NCBI RefSeq assembly: GCF_014901205.1
Contig: NZ_JACNMU010000007.1
Coordinates: forward strand, 124,001-188,000
DNA: 64,000 bases
Reading direction: 5' to 3'
Origin: Meridianimarinicoccus sp. MJW13
GTDB lineage: Bacteria > Pseudomonadota > Alphaproteobacteria > Rhodobacterales > Rhodobacteraceae
Made by a program: the position numbers and the translations under genes. Positions 19,551-28,103 of the stretch are shown piece by piece (the stretch's first letter is position 1; the number at the start of each line of letters is the position of its first letter). A model generated the notes under the pieces. It was not told the origin of the DNA. It searched no databases and saw nothing but the letters and a program-made list of their open reading frames with translations.

Positions 19551-20618
19551 TCATTCCGACAGGCCGGTCAGGGCAACGGCGAATTCTTCCGGGTCGAACG
19601 GGGCCAGATCGTCGATCTGCTCACCCACGCCGATGGCATGGATTGGCAGGCCAAAGCGGTCGGCAAGCGCCACCAGCACCCCACCGCGCGCGGTGCCGTC
19701 CAGCTTGGTCATCACCAGACCCGACACATCGGCCAGCTTCTGGAACTCCTGCACCTGGTTCAGGGCGTTCTGTCCGGTGGTGGCATCCAGCACCAGCAGC
19801 GTGTTGTGCGGCGCGTCGGGATCCTTCTTGCGGATCACCCGGACGATCTTGGCCAGTTCTTCCATGAGGTCGGCGCGGTTCTGCAAACGCCCGGCGGTGT
19901 CGATCATCAGCAGATCGGCACCATCGCGTTCGGCGCGGGTCATCGCCTCGAAGGCCAGGCTGGCGGGATCTGAACCTTCGGGCGCGGTCATCACCGGCAC
20001 GCCCGCGCGCTCGCCCCAGACCTGCAACTGCTCGACCGCTGCGGCCCGAAAGGTGTCGCCCGCCGCAATCACCACCGATTTCCCGGCCGCGCGAAACTGG
20101 CTGGCCAGCTTGCCGATGGTGGTGGTCTTGCCGGCGCCATTGACGCCCACCACCAGCACCACCTGCGGGCGCTTGTTGTAGATCGGCATCGGGCGCGCCA
20201 CCGGTTCCATGATCCGGGCCACCTCTTGCGCCAGAAGCTGCTTGAGCTCACGGCTCGACAGCTTGCTGCCCATGCGGCCCTGCGCCAGCGCCGCCGTCAC
20301 CCGGCTGGCGGTCTCGACCCCCATGTCGGCGGTGATCAGCAGATCCTCGATCTGCTCCAGCATGTCATCGTCCAGCGCCCGGCGCGGCGCCCCCGTCGTG
20401 TCGGCGCGCCCCATCAGCCGCCCCAGCAAACCCGGCTGTGCGGCGGCGGGTTTGGCCTCGGGTTTCGGGGCCTCGGGTGCCGGTGCCGCTGCCGCCGGAG
20501 CCACCTCGGGCGCGGGCGGTGCTGCCTCCGCCTCCTCCTCCACGATCGCGTCGATCCCTTCCTCCAGCCTGGAGGAGGATTTGAACATGCGATCCTTGAG
20601 TTTCGAGAAGAAGGACAT
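19551..20618 (-). CDS. ftsY: Signal recognition particle receptor FtsY
   Basis: FtsY is the membrane-associated SRP receptor GTPase that hands ribosome-nascent chains to the Sec translocon. Residues 1-60 are an acidic and Ala/Pro-rich A domain. The NG domain follows, with G1 GVNGAGKTTTIGK, DTFRAAAVEQL, DTAGRLQNRADLMEEL, TKLDGTARGG and the C-terminal GVGEQIDDLAPFDPEEF. The length of 355 residues is normal for alphaproteobacteria. An AAGG lies a few bases before the ATG. Confidence 0.97.
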   Translation of the reverse strand: MSFFSKLKDRMFKSSSRLEEGIDAIVEEEAEAAPPAPEVAPAAAAPAPEAPKPEAKPAAAQPGLLGRLMGRADTTGAPRRALDDDMLEQIEDLLITADMGVETASRVTAALAQGRMGSKLSSRELKQLLAQEVARIMEPVARPMPIYNKRPQVVLVVGVNGAGKTTTIGKLASQFRAAGKSVVIAAGDTFRAAAVEQLQVWGERAGVPVMTAPEGSDPASLAFEAMTRAERDGADLLMIDTAGRLQNRADLMEELAKIVRVIRKKDPDAPHNTLLVLDATTGQNALNQVQEFQKLADVSGLVMTKLDGTARGGVLVALADRFGLPIHAIGVGEQIDDLAPFDPEEFAVALTGLSE

Positions 20619-20685
20619 CGGCTCAGCCTTTCAATACACCTGCCTTTCCCTACCCGCCTGTGTCCCCGGATGGAAGAGCACGCCC

Positions 20686-20756
20686 GCTTGCCGCGCCCGG
20701 ATCAAGGGCGGCGCAGCCGGGGCTCAGCCCGCACCCTTGAGGCGGGCGCGGCAAGC
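20686..20756. repeat. Long imperfect inverted repeat (71 bp)
   Basis: A 23-bp arm (20686-20708) is repeated inverted at 20734-20756 with only two adjacent mismatches. The outer 14 bp (GCTTGCCGCGCCCG) and the inner 7 bp (TCAAGGG) match perfectly. The 25-nt centre has a small hairpin of its own. It would form a very stable stem in RNA on either strand. It lies downstream of the NuoEF-like gene and upstream of ftsY. It has no T-run and could stabilise a 3' end. Confidence 0.85.
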
Positions 20757-20803
20757 TTCCATCCTTGAAAGGGCGCTCTGAAGACGCGCATCGCGCCCTC
20801 AGA

Positions 20804-20909
20804 CGCCTCTCAGCACAGTCTCCCCCCTGCCGCCCTCCCGACGCCGGGCACGGGGCGGCAGCCGCCGGACCTCCGGTCCGGCCAGCATGTCGTGCGCCCG
20901 TCAGGGCGC
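20804..20909. repeat. Dispersed hairpin element, copy A
   Basis: This stretch shares two blocks with 27500-27582: CGCCTCTCAGCA (20804-20815) and the hairpin GCGCCC-GTCA-GGGCGC (20894-20909). The distance between the blocks differs (90 versus 64 bp). It lies just 3' of the NuoEF-like gene, whose stop is at 20924. Confidence 0.55.
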
Positions 20910-20923
20910 GCCGCGTAACAGGA

Positions 20924-22621
20924 TCAGATCTCGTCAGGAAAGTGCTTCATGGTCAGTCGGATCGGATTCGGGGCTGCCTGCCCCAGCCCGCAGATCGAGG
21001 CATCGGCCATCACCGTACACAGGTCTTCCAGCAAACCCCGGTCCCATCGTTCCGCCTGCATCAATTGCACGGCTTTCTCGCAGCCTGCCCGACAGGGCGT
21101 ACACTGGCCGCAGCTTTCATCCTCGAAGAACCGCAGCATGTTCAGCGCCGCATCGCGCACCCGGTCCTTGTCCGACAGAACCACCACCGCCGCCGAGCCG
21201 ATGAAGGTCTCGTGCCGGTGCAGCGTGTCGAAATCCAGCGGCACATCATGCAGGCTGGCGGGCAGAATGCCGGAAGACGGCCCGCCCGGCTGGTAGGCCT
21301 TGAAGACATGCCCCTCGGCCATGCCCCCCGCCGCCGCGATCACATCCGTTATGGTGGACCCCGCGGGCAGCAGATAAACCCCCGACCGCGCCACCCGGCC
21401 AGAGACCGAATAGCTGCGCAGCCCGGTGCGCCCATTCTTCTCATGGGCATTCAGCACCTGAGGCCCCTCGCGGCAGATGCGCGCCACCCAGAACAGGCTT
21501 TCGACATTGTGCACCAGCGTCGGCCGCCCGAAGATCCCGACCTGCGCCACATAGGGTGGCCGGTGCCGGGGCAAGCCGCGCTTGCCCTCGATCGATTCGA
21601 TCATCGCGCTTTCTTCGCCGCAGATATAGGCGCCCGCGCCGCGCCGCAGATCGACGAACCCGGGCGCGATCAGCCCGGCGGATTCCAGGGCGGCGATTTC
21701 GCGGTGCAGGATCTCCAGCACGGCGGGGTATTCGTCGCGCAAATAGATGAAACAGGTCTCGGCCTCGACCGCCCAGGCGGCGATCAGCATGCCTTCCAGG
21801 AACAGATGCGGCCGGCGTTCCAGATAGTGGCGATCCTTGAAGGTGCCCGGCTCGCCCTCGTCGGCATTGACCGCCAGATAGCGCGGCCCGTCCGCGGCCC
21901 GCACGAAGGACCATTTGCGCCCCGACGGGAAGCCCGCGCCACCCAGACCGCGCAGCCCTGATTGCAGGATGCGGTCCTGCACCTCTTCGGGATCGCCTGC
22001 GGCGCGCAGGGCTTCCAGTTCCGCATAGCCGCCTTCGGCCCGATAGGCCGCCAGTTCTTCGTAGTCGGGGATCACCGGGTGGCTGCGCCCTTCGGCCACG
22101 GCCGCCAGTACCGTTTCAGGCGTGGCATGATCGACGTGATAATGGCCCAGTTCCACCACCGGGGCAGTGTCGCACCGGCCCATGCAGGGGGCGCGCAGCA
22201 CCCGCACCTGCGCCGGATCGGTGCCGGCCTCCAGCGCCGATTTCAGCGCCTGCGCCCCGGCCATCTCGCATGACAGGGAATCGCAGACCCGGATGGTCAG
22301 GGATGGCGGCGGCGTCTCGCCTTCCTTCACCAGATCGAAATGGGCATAGAAGCTGGCCACTTCCCAGACCTCGGCCTGTGACAGGCGCATTTCTTCGGCC
22401 AGCCCCCGCAGATGCGCCGCCGCAAGATGGCCATAGCGATCCTGGATCAGGTGCAGAAACTCGATCAGCAGATCCCGTCGGCGCGGACGGTCGCCCAGCA
22501 GCGCCCGCACCTCGTCCCAGGCGGCATCGTTCAGTTGCCGCCCCTTGGGCGTCGTGCGGCCCTTGCCGGGCGCCGATTTCCAGATGCCCTTGCCAAGCGC
22601 CTTTGTGGTGTCCCCTGCCAT
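20924..22621 (-). CDS. NuoE-NuoF fusion, NAD-linked dehydrogenase subunit
   Basis: The first 200 residues are a NuoE-like thioredoxin-fold 2Fe-2S domain with Cys113, Cys118, Cys146 and Cys150. The rest is NuoF-like, with the NAD/FMN loop GLGGAGFPSGRKW, NADEGEPGTFKDRHYLE, GAGAYICGEESAMIESIEG and the 4Fe-4S motif SCGQCTPCRAGCEK. It should pass electrons between NAD and a partner iron-sulfur or molybdenum subunit. Such fusions are usually the beta subunit of NAD-dependent formate dehydrogenase. No alpha subunit, maturation gene or other complex I gene is nearby, so the partner is unknown. Confidence 0.88.
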   Translation of the reverse strand: MAGDTTKALGKGIWKSAPGKGRTTPKGRQLNDAAWDEVRALLGDRPRRRDLLIEFLHLIQDRYGHLAAAHLRGLAEEMRLSQAEVWEVASFYAHFDLVKEGETPPPSLTIRVCDSLSCEMAGAQALKSALEAGTDPAQVRVLRAPCMGRCDTAPVVELGHYHVDHATPETVLAAVAEGRSHPVIPDYEELAAYRAEGGYAELEALRAAGDPEEVQDRILQSGLRGLGGAGFPSGRKWSFVRAADGPRYLAVNADEGEPGTFKDRHYLERRPHLFLEGMLIAAWAVEAETCFIYLRDEYPAVLEILHREIAALESAGLIAPGFVDLRRGAGAYICGEESAMIESIEGKRGLPRHRPPYVAQVGIFGRPTLVHNVESLFWVARICREGPQVLNAHEKNGRTGLRSYSVSGRVARSGVYLLPAGSTITDVIAAAGGMAEGHVFKAYQPGGPSSGILPASLHDVPLDFDTLHRHETFIGSAAVVVLSDKDRVRDAALNMLRFFEDESCGQCTPCRAGCEKAVQLMQAERWDRGLLEDLCTVMADASICGLGQAAPNPIRLTMKHFPDEI

Positions 22622-22720
22622 AGTCTACCGTCCTCCGACCCATTGTTTCTTGCTACGCAGCAGGCACCGTTCCCTGCATTTCAGAAGCGACGCTTTCCGG
22701 CCCGCCAGGGCCATTCGCAC

Positions 22721-24313
22721 CTAGAATAGCGAACCCTGATCTGGCGGCATATCCTTGATCTTGCGGCGTTTGCCACTGGGTGCGGGTTTTGCCTCGGGCC
22801 CGGCGCCCCCGTCGGTCGCCGGCACCGCCTCCAGCACCCCATCGCGAAACTGGATCTGCAGGGCGCTCTGGGTGGCCCCGGATGCGGCACTTGTCACCAG
22901 CGTATCGCCGGCGCGCACCACCGCAAAGCCGCGCGCCAGCGTGGATTCGTAGCCCAGCGAGCCGCGCAACCGTTCCAGCGCCGCAAGCCCCTGCCGCCGT
23001 TCACCCATGCGCGCCTTCCAGGCCTGCCGCAGCCGCCCCTGCAACCGTGACAGATCGCCGGGTGCCGCCGCCTGCTTTTGCCGGATCGAGCGCAGGCTGA
23101 GCCGGCCCGAGATCCCCGCCAGATCCAGCTTGCGGCGCGACTGGAAGGTCTCGGCCGCCCGGTCCAACCGCTTGCCTGCCACTGCCAGCCGCTGACGCTG
23201 AGCCTCCAACCGGTCGTTCAGGCGGCCCGGATGCAGGCTGCCCTTGGCGCTGTTCAGACGCGCGCGTTCCTGATGCACACGGCTGCGCAAGGCCACCGGC
23301 AGGCGTTGCGAAACCGCGTCGAACCGTTGCTCTGCATGGCGGGTCAGATCCTGCGGGCGCGGCAACGCCCGCGACAGATCCCGCAACCGCTGGCCGCGCT
23401 GTGCGGCGCTGCGCGCGTGCGCCCCGGCCAGCCGCGCGCCCATGCCTTCGGTAAAGGCCAGAAGCTCGGCCCGCACCGGCACCGCGATTTCCGCCGCCGC
23501 CGTCGGGGTCGGAGCGCGCCGGTCCGACACGAAATCGATCAGCGTGGTGTCGGTCTCATGCCCCACCGCCGAAATCAGCGGGATCTCGGACGCCGCCGCC
23601 GCCCGCGCCACGACCTCCTCGTTGAAGCCCCACAGATCCTCGATCGAGCCGCCGCCGCGCGCCACGATCAGCACATCGGGCCGGGGCAGCGCACCGCCGG
23701 GGGTCATCCGGTTGAAGCCCTCGATGGCGCGCGCCACCTCTGGCGCACAACGCTCGCCCTGCACCGCCACCGGCCAGATCAGCACCTTGGACGGAAACCG
23801 GTCGCGCAGCCGGTGCAGGATGTCGCGGATTACCGCGCCCGAGGGAGAGGTCACCACGCCGATGATCTGGGGCAGATAGGGCAGCGGCCGCTTGCGCTCG
23901 GGCGCGAACAGCCCCTCGGCCTCCAGCATCTTCTTGCGCTTTTCCAGCATGGCCATCAGGGCACCCGCACCGGCAGGTGTGATGCTGTCGATCACCATCT
24001 GGTATTTCGACTGGCCGGGAAAGGTGGTCAGCCGCCCGGTGGCGATCACCTCAAGCCCCTCTTCGGGCTGGGTTGCCAGCTTGGCCGCCTGGCCTTTCCA
24101 GATCACACCTGCCAGCACCGACCGGTCGTCCTTCAGGTCCAGATAGACATGGCCCGAGCGCGGGCGCGACACACGGCCCAGCTCGCCGCGCACCCGGACG
24201 CGGGCGAATCCCCCCTCGATGGTCTTTTTCACCGCGCCGGAAATCTCGGAAACGGTGAATTCGGGGGCATTGTCCCCCGGTACGGGGCTTGGATCTTCGA
24301 ACAGGTCGGACAT
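22721..24313 (-). CDS. xseA: Exodeoxyribonuclease VII large subunit
   Basis: XseA with XseB degrades single-stranded DNA. The N-terminal OB domain (about residues 15-115) includes VRGELGRVSRPRSGHVYLDLKDD. The catalytic core has IGVVTSPSGAVIRDILHRLRDRFP and LIVARGGGSIEDLWGFNEE, with AVGHETDTTLIDFVSDRRAPTPTAAAE after it. The C-terminal half is a long Arg-rich helical region, expected to be the coiled coil that binds XseB. At 530 residues it is slightly longer than E. coli XseA. It diverges from purD. Confidence 0.96.
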   Translation of the reverse strand: MSDLFEDPSPVPGDNAPEFTVSEISGAVKKTIEGGFARVRVRGELGRVSRPRSGHVYLDLKDDRSVLAGVIWKGQAAKLATQPEEGLEVIATGRLTTFPGQSKYQMVIDSITPAGAGALMAMLEKRKKMLEAEGLFAPERKRPLPYLPQIIGVVTSPSGAVIRDILHRLRDRFPSKVLIWPVAVQGERCAPEVARAIEGFNRMTPGGALPRPDVLIVARGGGSIEDLWGFNEEVVARAAAASEIPLISAVGHETDTTLIDFVSDRRAPTPTAAAEIAVPVRAELLAFTEGMGARLAGAHARSAAQRGQRLRDLSRALPRPQDLTRHAEQRFDAVSQRLPVALRSRVHQERARLNSAKGSLHPGRLNDRLEAQRQRLAVAGKRLDRAAETFQSRRKLDLAGISGRLSLRSIRQKQAAAPGDLSRLQGRLRQAWKARMGERRQGLAALERLRGSLGYESTLARGFAVVRAGDTLVTSAASGATQSALQIQFRDGVLEAVPATDGGAGPEAKPAPSGKRRKIKDMPPDQGSLF

Positions 24314-24386
24314 TGACGGGCCTTTGCTTGCGCATCTCGGACCCGCACCCTAGAACCCAAGGCCGAAAAGGCCAAGGAGGGCGGCG

Positions 24387-25652
24387 ATGAACATTCTGAT
24401 CCTGGGCGGCGGGGGCCGTGAGCATGCGCTGGCATGGGCGGCGCAGCAAAACCCCAAATGCGACCGCCTGATCACGGCCCCCGGCAACGCCGGAATGGCG
24501 GATATCGCCGAACTGGCCGACCTCGACATCAATGATGGCCCGGCGGTCGCCCAATTCTGCGTCGAGAACGCCATCGACTTCGTCATCATCGGCCCCGAGG
24601 CACCGCTGGCCGCCGGGGTGGCGGACGAATTGCGCGCCACCGGCATCCTGTGTTTCGGCCCATCGGCGGACGCGGCCAAGCTGGAAGCGTCGAAATCCTT
24701 CACCAAGGAAATCTGCGACGCCGCCGGTGCCCCCACCGCCGCCTGGGCGCGCTTCACCGAAGCCGCCCCGGCCAAGGACTATATCCGCGCACAAGGCGCG
24801 CCGATCGTGGTCAAGGCCGACGGTCTGGCGGCGGGCAAGGGCGTAATCGTCGCCATGACCGAAGCCGAAGCCCTGGACGCCATCGACGACATGTTCGGCG
24901 GCGTCTTTGGCGGCGCCGGGACCGAGGTGGTGATCGAGGAATTCATGGAGGGCGAGGAAGCCTCGTTCTTCGTGCTCTGCGACGGCGAGGTCGCCCTGCC
25001 CGTGGGCACCGCGCAGGATCACAAGCGCATCGGCGAAGGCGACACCGGCCCCAACACTGGCGGCATGGGCGCCTATTCCCCCGCACCGGTGCTGACTGAC
25101 AAGATCGCCGAACGCACCATGACCGAGATCGTCTATCCGACCCTGCGCGAGATGGTGGCGCGCGGCACCCCCTACCAGGGCGTGCTCTACGTCGGGCTGA
25201 TGATCCAGGACGGCGCACCGCGCCTGGTGGAATACAACGTCCGCTTCGGCGATCCGGAATGCCAGGCCCTGATGCTGCGGCTGGGCGCGCAGGCCTTCGA
25301 CCTGCTGCACGCCTGCGCCGAAGGCCGTCTGGCCGACACCCAGGTCACCTGGGCCGATGATCATGCCATGACCGTGGTGCTCGCTGCACAGGGCTATCCC
25401 GGCAGCTATGCCAAGGGCAGCGAGATCAAGGGCCTCGACGCCCTGCCCGCCGACAGTTTTCACATGATGTTCCACGCCGGCACCAAGGAAGTCGACGGCA
25501 AGATTACCGCCAACGGCGGAAGGGTGCTGAATGCCACGGCGCGCGGCGCAACCCTGGCCGAGGCCCGCGACCGCGCCTATGCGCTGGTCGATGGCACCAA
25601 CTGGCCCGAGGGCATCTGCCGCCGCGACATCGGCTGGCGCGCGCTGAACTGA
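24387..25652 (+). CDS. purD: Phosphoribosylamine--glycine ligase
   Basis: PurD adds glycine to phosphoribosylamine with ATP, the second step of purine synthesis. The N-terminal MNILILGGGGREHALAWA is the ATP-grasp family PurD signature. ADGLAAGKGVIVA, GDTGPNTGGMGAYSP and EYNVRFGDPECQALMLRL follow in order. An AAGGAGG precedes the ATG by 7 nt. It is divergent from xseA across 73 bp. Confidence 0.97.
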   Translation: MNILILGGGGREHALAWAAQQNPKCDRLITAPGNAGMADIAELADLDINDGPAVAQFCVENAIDFVIIGPEAPLAAGVADELRATGILCFGPSADAAKLEASKSFTKEICDAAGAPTAAWARFTEAAPAKDYIRAQGAPIVVKADGLAAGKGVIVAMTEAEALDAIDDMFGGVFGGAGTEVVIEEFMEGEEASFFVLCDGEVALPVGTAQDHKRIGEGDTGPNTGGMGAYSPAPVLTDKIAERTMTEIVYPTLREMVARGTPYQGVLYVGLMIQDGAPRLVEYNVRFGDPECQALMLRLGAQAFDLLHACAEGRLADTQVTWADDHAMTVVLAAQGYPGSYAKGSEIKGLDALPADSFHMMFHAGTKEVDGKITANGGRVLNATARGATLAEARDRAYALVDGTNWPEGICRRDIGWRALN

Positions 25653-25663
25653 CGGGCGATTCC

Positions 25664-25682
25664 CCCCTGGCTCCCCCAGGGG
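25664..25682 (+). terminator. Possible weak terminator after purD
   Basis: A 7-bp stem CCCCTGG/CCAGGGG with a 5-nt loop begins 11 bp after the purD stop. No T-run follows, so termination here is uncertain. Confidence 0.35.
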
Positions 25683-25773
25683 CGAAAACCCTTGCCCCAG
25701 CGTCATCCGGGTTGGTAGACCCCAGGCAATGGCCCGGCCCCGGGCTCCTTCGCATCTACAAGGATATCCCGCC

Positions 25774-26193
25774 ATGGCCGACCCCGCTTTGCCCATCCAC
25801 CCCCTCGCACCAGAGCATCTGCCCCGCTTCATCACCGCCCCGGGCCAGACCGACCAGATGCTGGTGAACGTCGGGATCTTCCTGGTGGTCGCCATCCTGC
25901 TGCTGGGGGTGTTGTATCTGTACCTGCACTCCCTGCCCGACCGGATGGCGCATAGCTCCAACTCGGCCCAGTTCCAGTTGATCGGCGTGATGACCCTGCT
26001 GGCGCTGTTCACCCACAACAACATCTTCTGGGTGGGCGCCTTGCTGCTGGTCTTTCTCGACATCCCCGATTTCATGACCCCGTTACGCAGCATCGCGGCC
26101 TCTCTGGAAAAGGCAACCGGCCGTCAGGGCCTGCCCGAAACCGTGACCGGCGAGGATGCGGCCAAACCGGCGGCGGAGACCGATCATGTTTGA
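25774..26193 (+). CDS. Small two-TM membrane protein (DUF3302/YiaW-like position)
   Basis: A 139-residue protein with two hydrophobic segments, VNVGIFLVVAILLLGVLYLYL and FQLIGVMTLLALFTHNNIFWVGALLLVFL. The ATG at 25774 is chosen over the longer frame because AAGGA lies about 10 nt upstream. Its stop overlaps the start of a HlyD-family gene by 8 bp. This pairing of a small membrane protein with a membrane-fusion protein recalls E. coli YiaW-YiaV and YibI-YibH. I infer relatedness from layout and a short LPDRMAH-type loop, not from a clear match. Confidence 0.7.
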   Translation: MADPALPIHPLAPEHLPRFITAPGQTDQMLVNVGIFLVVAILLLGVLYLYLHSLPDRMAHSSNSAQFQLIGVMTLLALFTHNNIFWVGALLLVFLDIPDFMTPLRSIAASLEKATGRQGLPETVTGEDAAKPAAETDHV

Positions 26194-27421
26194 ACTGATG
26201 TTCTGCTCGTTCTTCACGATCCTGCCGGACTACCTGTATCGCCGCCTGATACAGGGCAAGCGGATCGGCCAGGAAATCAACCTGTTCACAGTCTGGTACG
26301 AATTGCGCTGGGGGCTGACCGGGTGCTTCATGCTGACCATCGGCCTGATCACAACGGTGTTCTACTTCCACCCGTCGACCACGGCTGTATCGTCCTACTA
26401 TCGCACGGTCACCATCCTGCCGCAGATCGCCGGACGGGTCGAAGCTGTCTACGTGATCTCGAAACAGGAGGTGAAGACCGGTGATCCGATCTTCAAGATC
26501 GAGGATTCCTCGCAGCAGACCGCCCTGGACACCGCCACCCGTCGCATTGCCGAGATCGAGGCCGCCGCGCTGGTGGCCCAAAATCAGCTCACGGCCGCCG
26601 AAGGCACCATCGATCAGGCCATCGGCGCGCTCGAACAGTCCGAAGATGAACTGGCCCGCCAGTTGAACCTGCAGGCGCGCAACCCCGATGTGGTGGCCGG
26701 GCGCGAGATCGACCGGCTGCAGAACTCGGTCGAATCCCGGCTAGGCGCCGTGGACGCCGCGCAAGCCCAGCGGGCGGCCATCGAAACCCAGATCAACGAA
26801 TTGCTCCCGGCGCAACTGGCTACCGCCAATGCGCAATTGGCGCAAGCACAGGCCGAGTTGGACAAGACTCTGGTCGTGGCCGGGGTCGACGGCACGGTCG
26901 AGCAATTCGGGCTGCAGGTCGGCGACTATATCTCCTCCGTCCTGCGCCCGGCCGGCATCCTGATCCCGCATGAGTTCGATCGGGGTGTGTTTCTGGCAGG
27001 TTTCGGACAGTTGACAGGCCAGGTCGTCAAGCCCGGCATGCTGGCCGAGATCGCCTGCGCCACGCAACCGTTCAAGATCATCCCGATGGTGGTGACTTCG
27101 GTGCAGCCGGTGATCGCCTCGGGGCAGTTCCGGCCCTCGGACCGGCTGCTCGATCCGGGCAATGCGCCGGCACCGGGGTCGCTGACCGCCACCCTGCAAC
27201 CGTTGTTTGAAGGGCAGACCAATGCGGTTCCGCCCGGCAGTTCCTGTGTCGCCAACGCCTACACCAGTTTTCACGCGCAACTGGAAAGCGCCGATCTGCC
27301 ATTCTTGACACGGCTCGGGATGCACGGGGTGGACACGGTCGGCCTGCTGCACGCAATCATCTTGCGGGCACAGGTGTTGTTGCTGCCGGTCCGGACACTG
27401 GTGTTCTCGGGCGGCCACTAG
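26186..27421 (+). CDS. HlyD-family membrane fusion protein (YiaV/YibH-like)
   Basis: A 411-residue periplasmic adaptor protein. A single inner-membrane segment near residues 35-60 (GLTGCFMLTIGLITTVFYF) is followed by a lipoyl half-motif (ILPQIAGRVEAVYVISKQEVKTGDPIFKIED). Then come a coiled-coil hairpin of about 110 residues rich in Ala, Gln and Glu, the second lipoyl half (TLVVAGVDGTVEQFGLQVGDYIS) and a beta domain. The C-terminus has another hydrophobic stretch (VLLLPVRTLVF). The start ATG overlaps the upstream gene by 8 bp, so the two are translationally coupled. No ABC or RND pump gene is adjacent. Confidence 0.85.
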   Translation: MFELMFCSFFTILPDYLYRRLIQGKRIGQEINLFTVWYELRWGLTGCFMLTIGLITTVFYFHPSTTAVSSYYRTVTILPQIAGRVEAVYVISKQEVKTGDPIFKIEDSSQQTALDTATRRIAEIEAAALVAQNQLTAAEGTIDQAIGALEQSEDELARQLNLQARNPDVVAGREIDRLQNSVESRLGAVDAAQAQRAAIETQINELLPAQLATANAQLAQAQAELDKTLVVAGVDGTVEQFGLQVGDYISSVLRPAGILIPHEFDRGVFLAGFGQLTGQVVKPGMLAEIACATQPFKIIPMVVTSVQPVIASGQFRPSDRLLDPGNAPAPGSLTATLQPLFEGQTNAVPPGSSCVANAYTSFHAQLESADLPFLTRLGMHGVDTVGLLHAIILRAQVLLLPVRTLVFSGGH

Positions 27422-27499
27422 GGCAACCGGGGCGCTTGCCGGGTCCGGCGGGCCCTGACCATGGACGCGGCGCCTTGAGGGGCAGACCTGCCGCTCAAA

Positions 27500-27582
27500 C
27501 GCCTCTCAGCAGTATCCCTTGGCATTCTTGCAGGCCCACAGCGGACCGGTGCGCGCAACCGCCGCGCCCGTCAGGGCGCGGC
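27500..27582. repeat. Dispersed hairpin element, copy B
   Basis: It shares CGCCTCTCAGCA (27500-27511) with copy A at 20804. Its hairpin here is a perfect 9-bp stem GCCGCGCCC-GTCA-GGGCGCGGC (27561-27582). It sits in the 216-bp gap between the HlyD gene and the convergent cupin gene, where a bidirectional transcript end would be expected. No T-run follows. Confidence 0.6.
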
Positions 27583-27637
27583 ACGGCCCAACCCCGTCAG
27601 ACACCGCACGGTGTCGCAACGGGGGCGGGAGCGCCCC

Positions 27638-28012
27638 CTATCCGTCGGTCGGGAACTGCACCACCATCATCTCGACCGCTTCGCCGTTCATCGCGCGCGA
27701 GGCATGGCCACCGCCCGTCACATCCTTCATCCAGAAGATGTCACCCGGCCCGAAATCACGGACCTCGCCGTCCCCGGCCTCGACCCGGAACAGGCCGCGC
27801 AGGATGAAGGCCACTTGTTCCAGCGGCGAATTGTGCGGAACCCCCACCCAGCCTGCGGGCAGGGTCAGGGCCACCAGCGCGCTTGCGGGGATCTTCTCGG
27901 ACAGCAGCATCGGTGCTGCGGGCGGCGCGAAATGGGTCTCTTCCAGCAGGAAATCGGCCTCCTGAAAGTGGGAAACCCCTTCGGCATCTTCATCCAGTAT
28001 CGTGTAACGCAT
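27638..28012 (-). CDS. Cupin-domain protein
   Basis: A 124-residue single-domain cupin. The second half has the beta-barrel pattern with PHNSPLEQVAFILRGLFRVEAGDGEVRDFGPGDIFWMKDVTGGGHASR, including possible metal ligands His and Glu. AGGGAGGAG lies 5 nt before the ATG at 28012 and fixes the start. The longer frame adds nine residues upstream of it. The role is unknown. It is a monocistronic leftward gene. Confidence 0.82.
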   Translation of the reverse strand: MRYTILDEDAEGVSHFQEADFLLEETHFAPPAAPMLLSEKIPASALVALTLPAGWVGVPHNSPLEQVAFILRGLFRVEAGDGEVRDFGPGDIFWMKDVTGGGHASRAMNGEAVEMMVVQFPTDG

Positions 28013-28103
28013 GGCGGCTCCTCCCTTACCGAAAATCATCGGACCGGGCGAAGCCTAGCATGGGACCGGAGTTTCCCGAAGAGTCTGAGATCAGGCCAGC
28101 CGA

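Larger units (their letters stand above)
20619..20923. other. Hairpin-rich spacer between ftsY and the NuoEF-like gene
   Basis: This 305-bp gap holds no credible gene. It contains a 71-bp long inverted repeat (20686-20756) and a second hairpin-bearing element (20804-20909). Both are listed separately. Confidence 0.6.

Noticed and set aside
24051-26093. Long minus-strand open frame across purD
   Set aside because: Antisense to purD and overlapping xseA. No recognisable domain.
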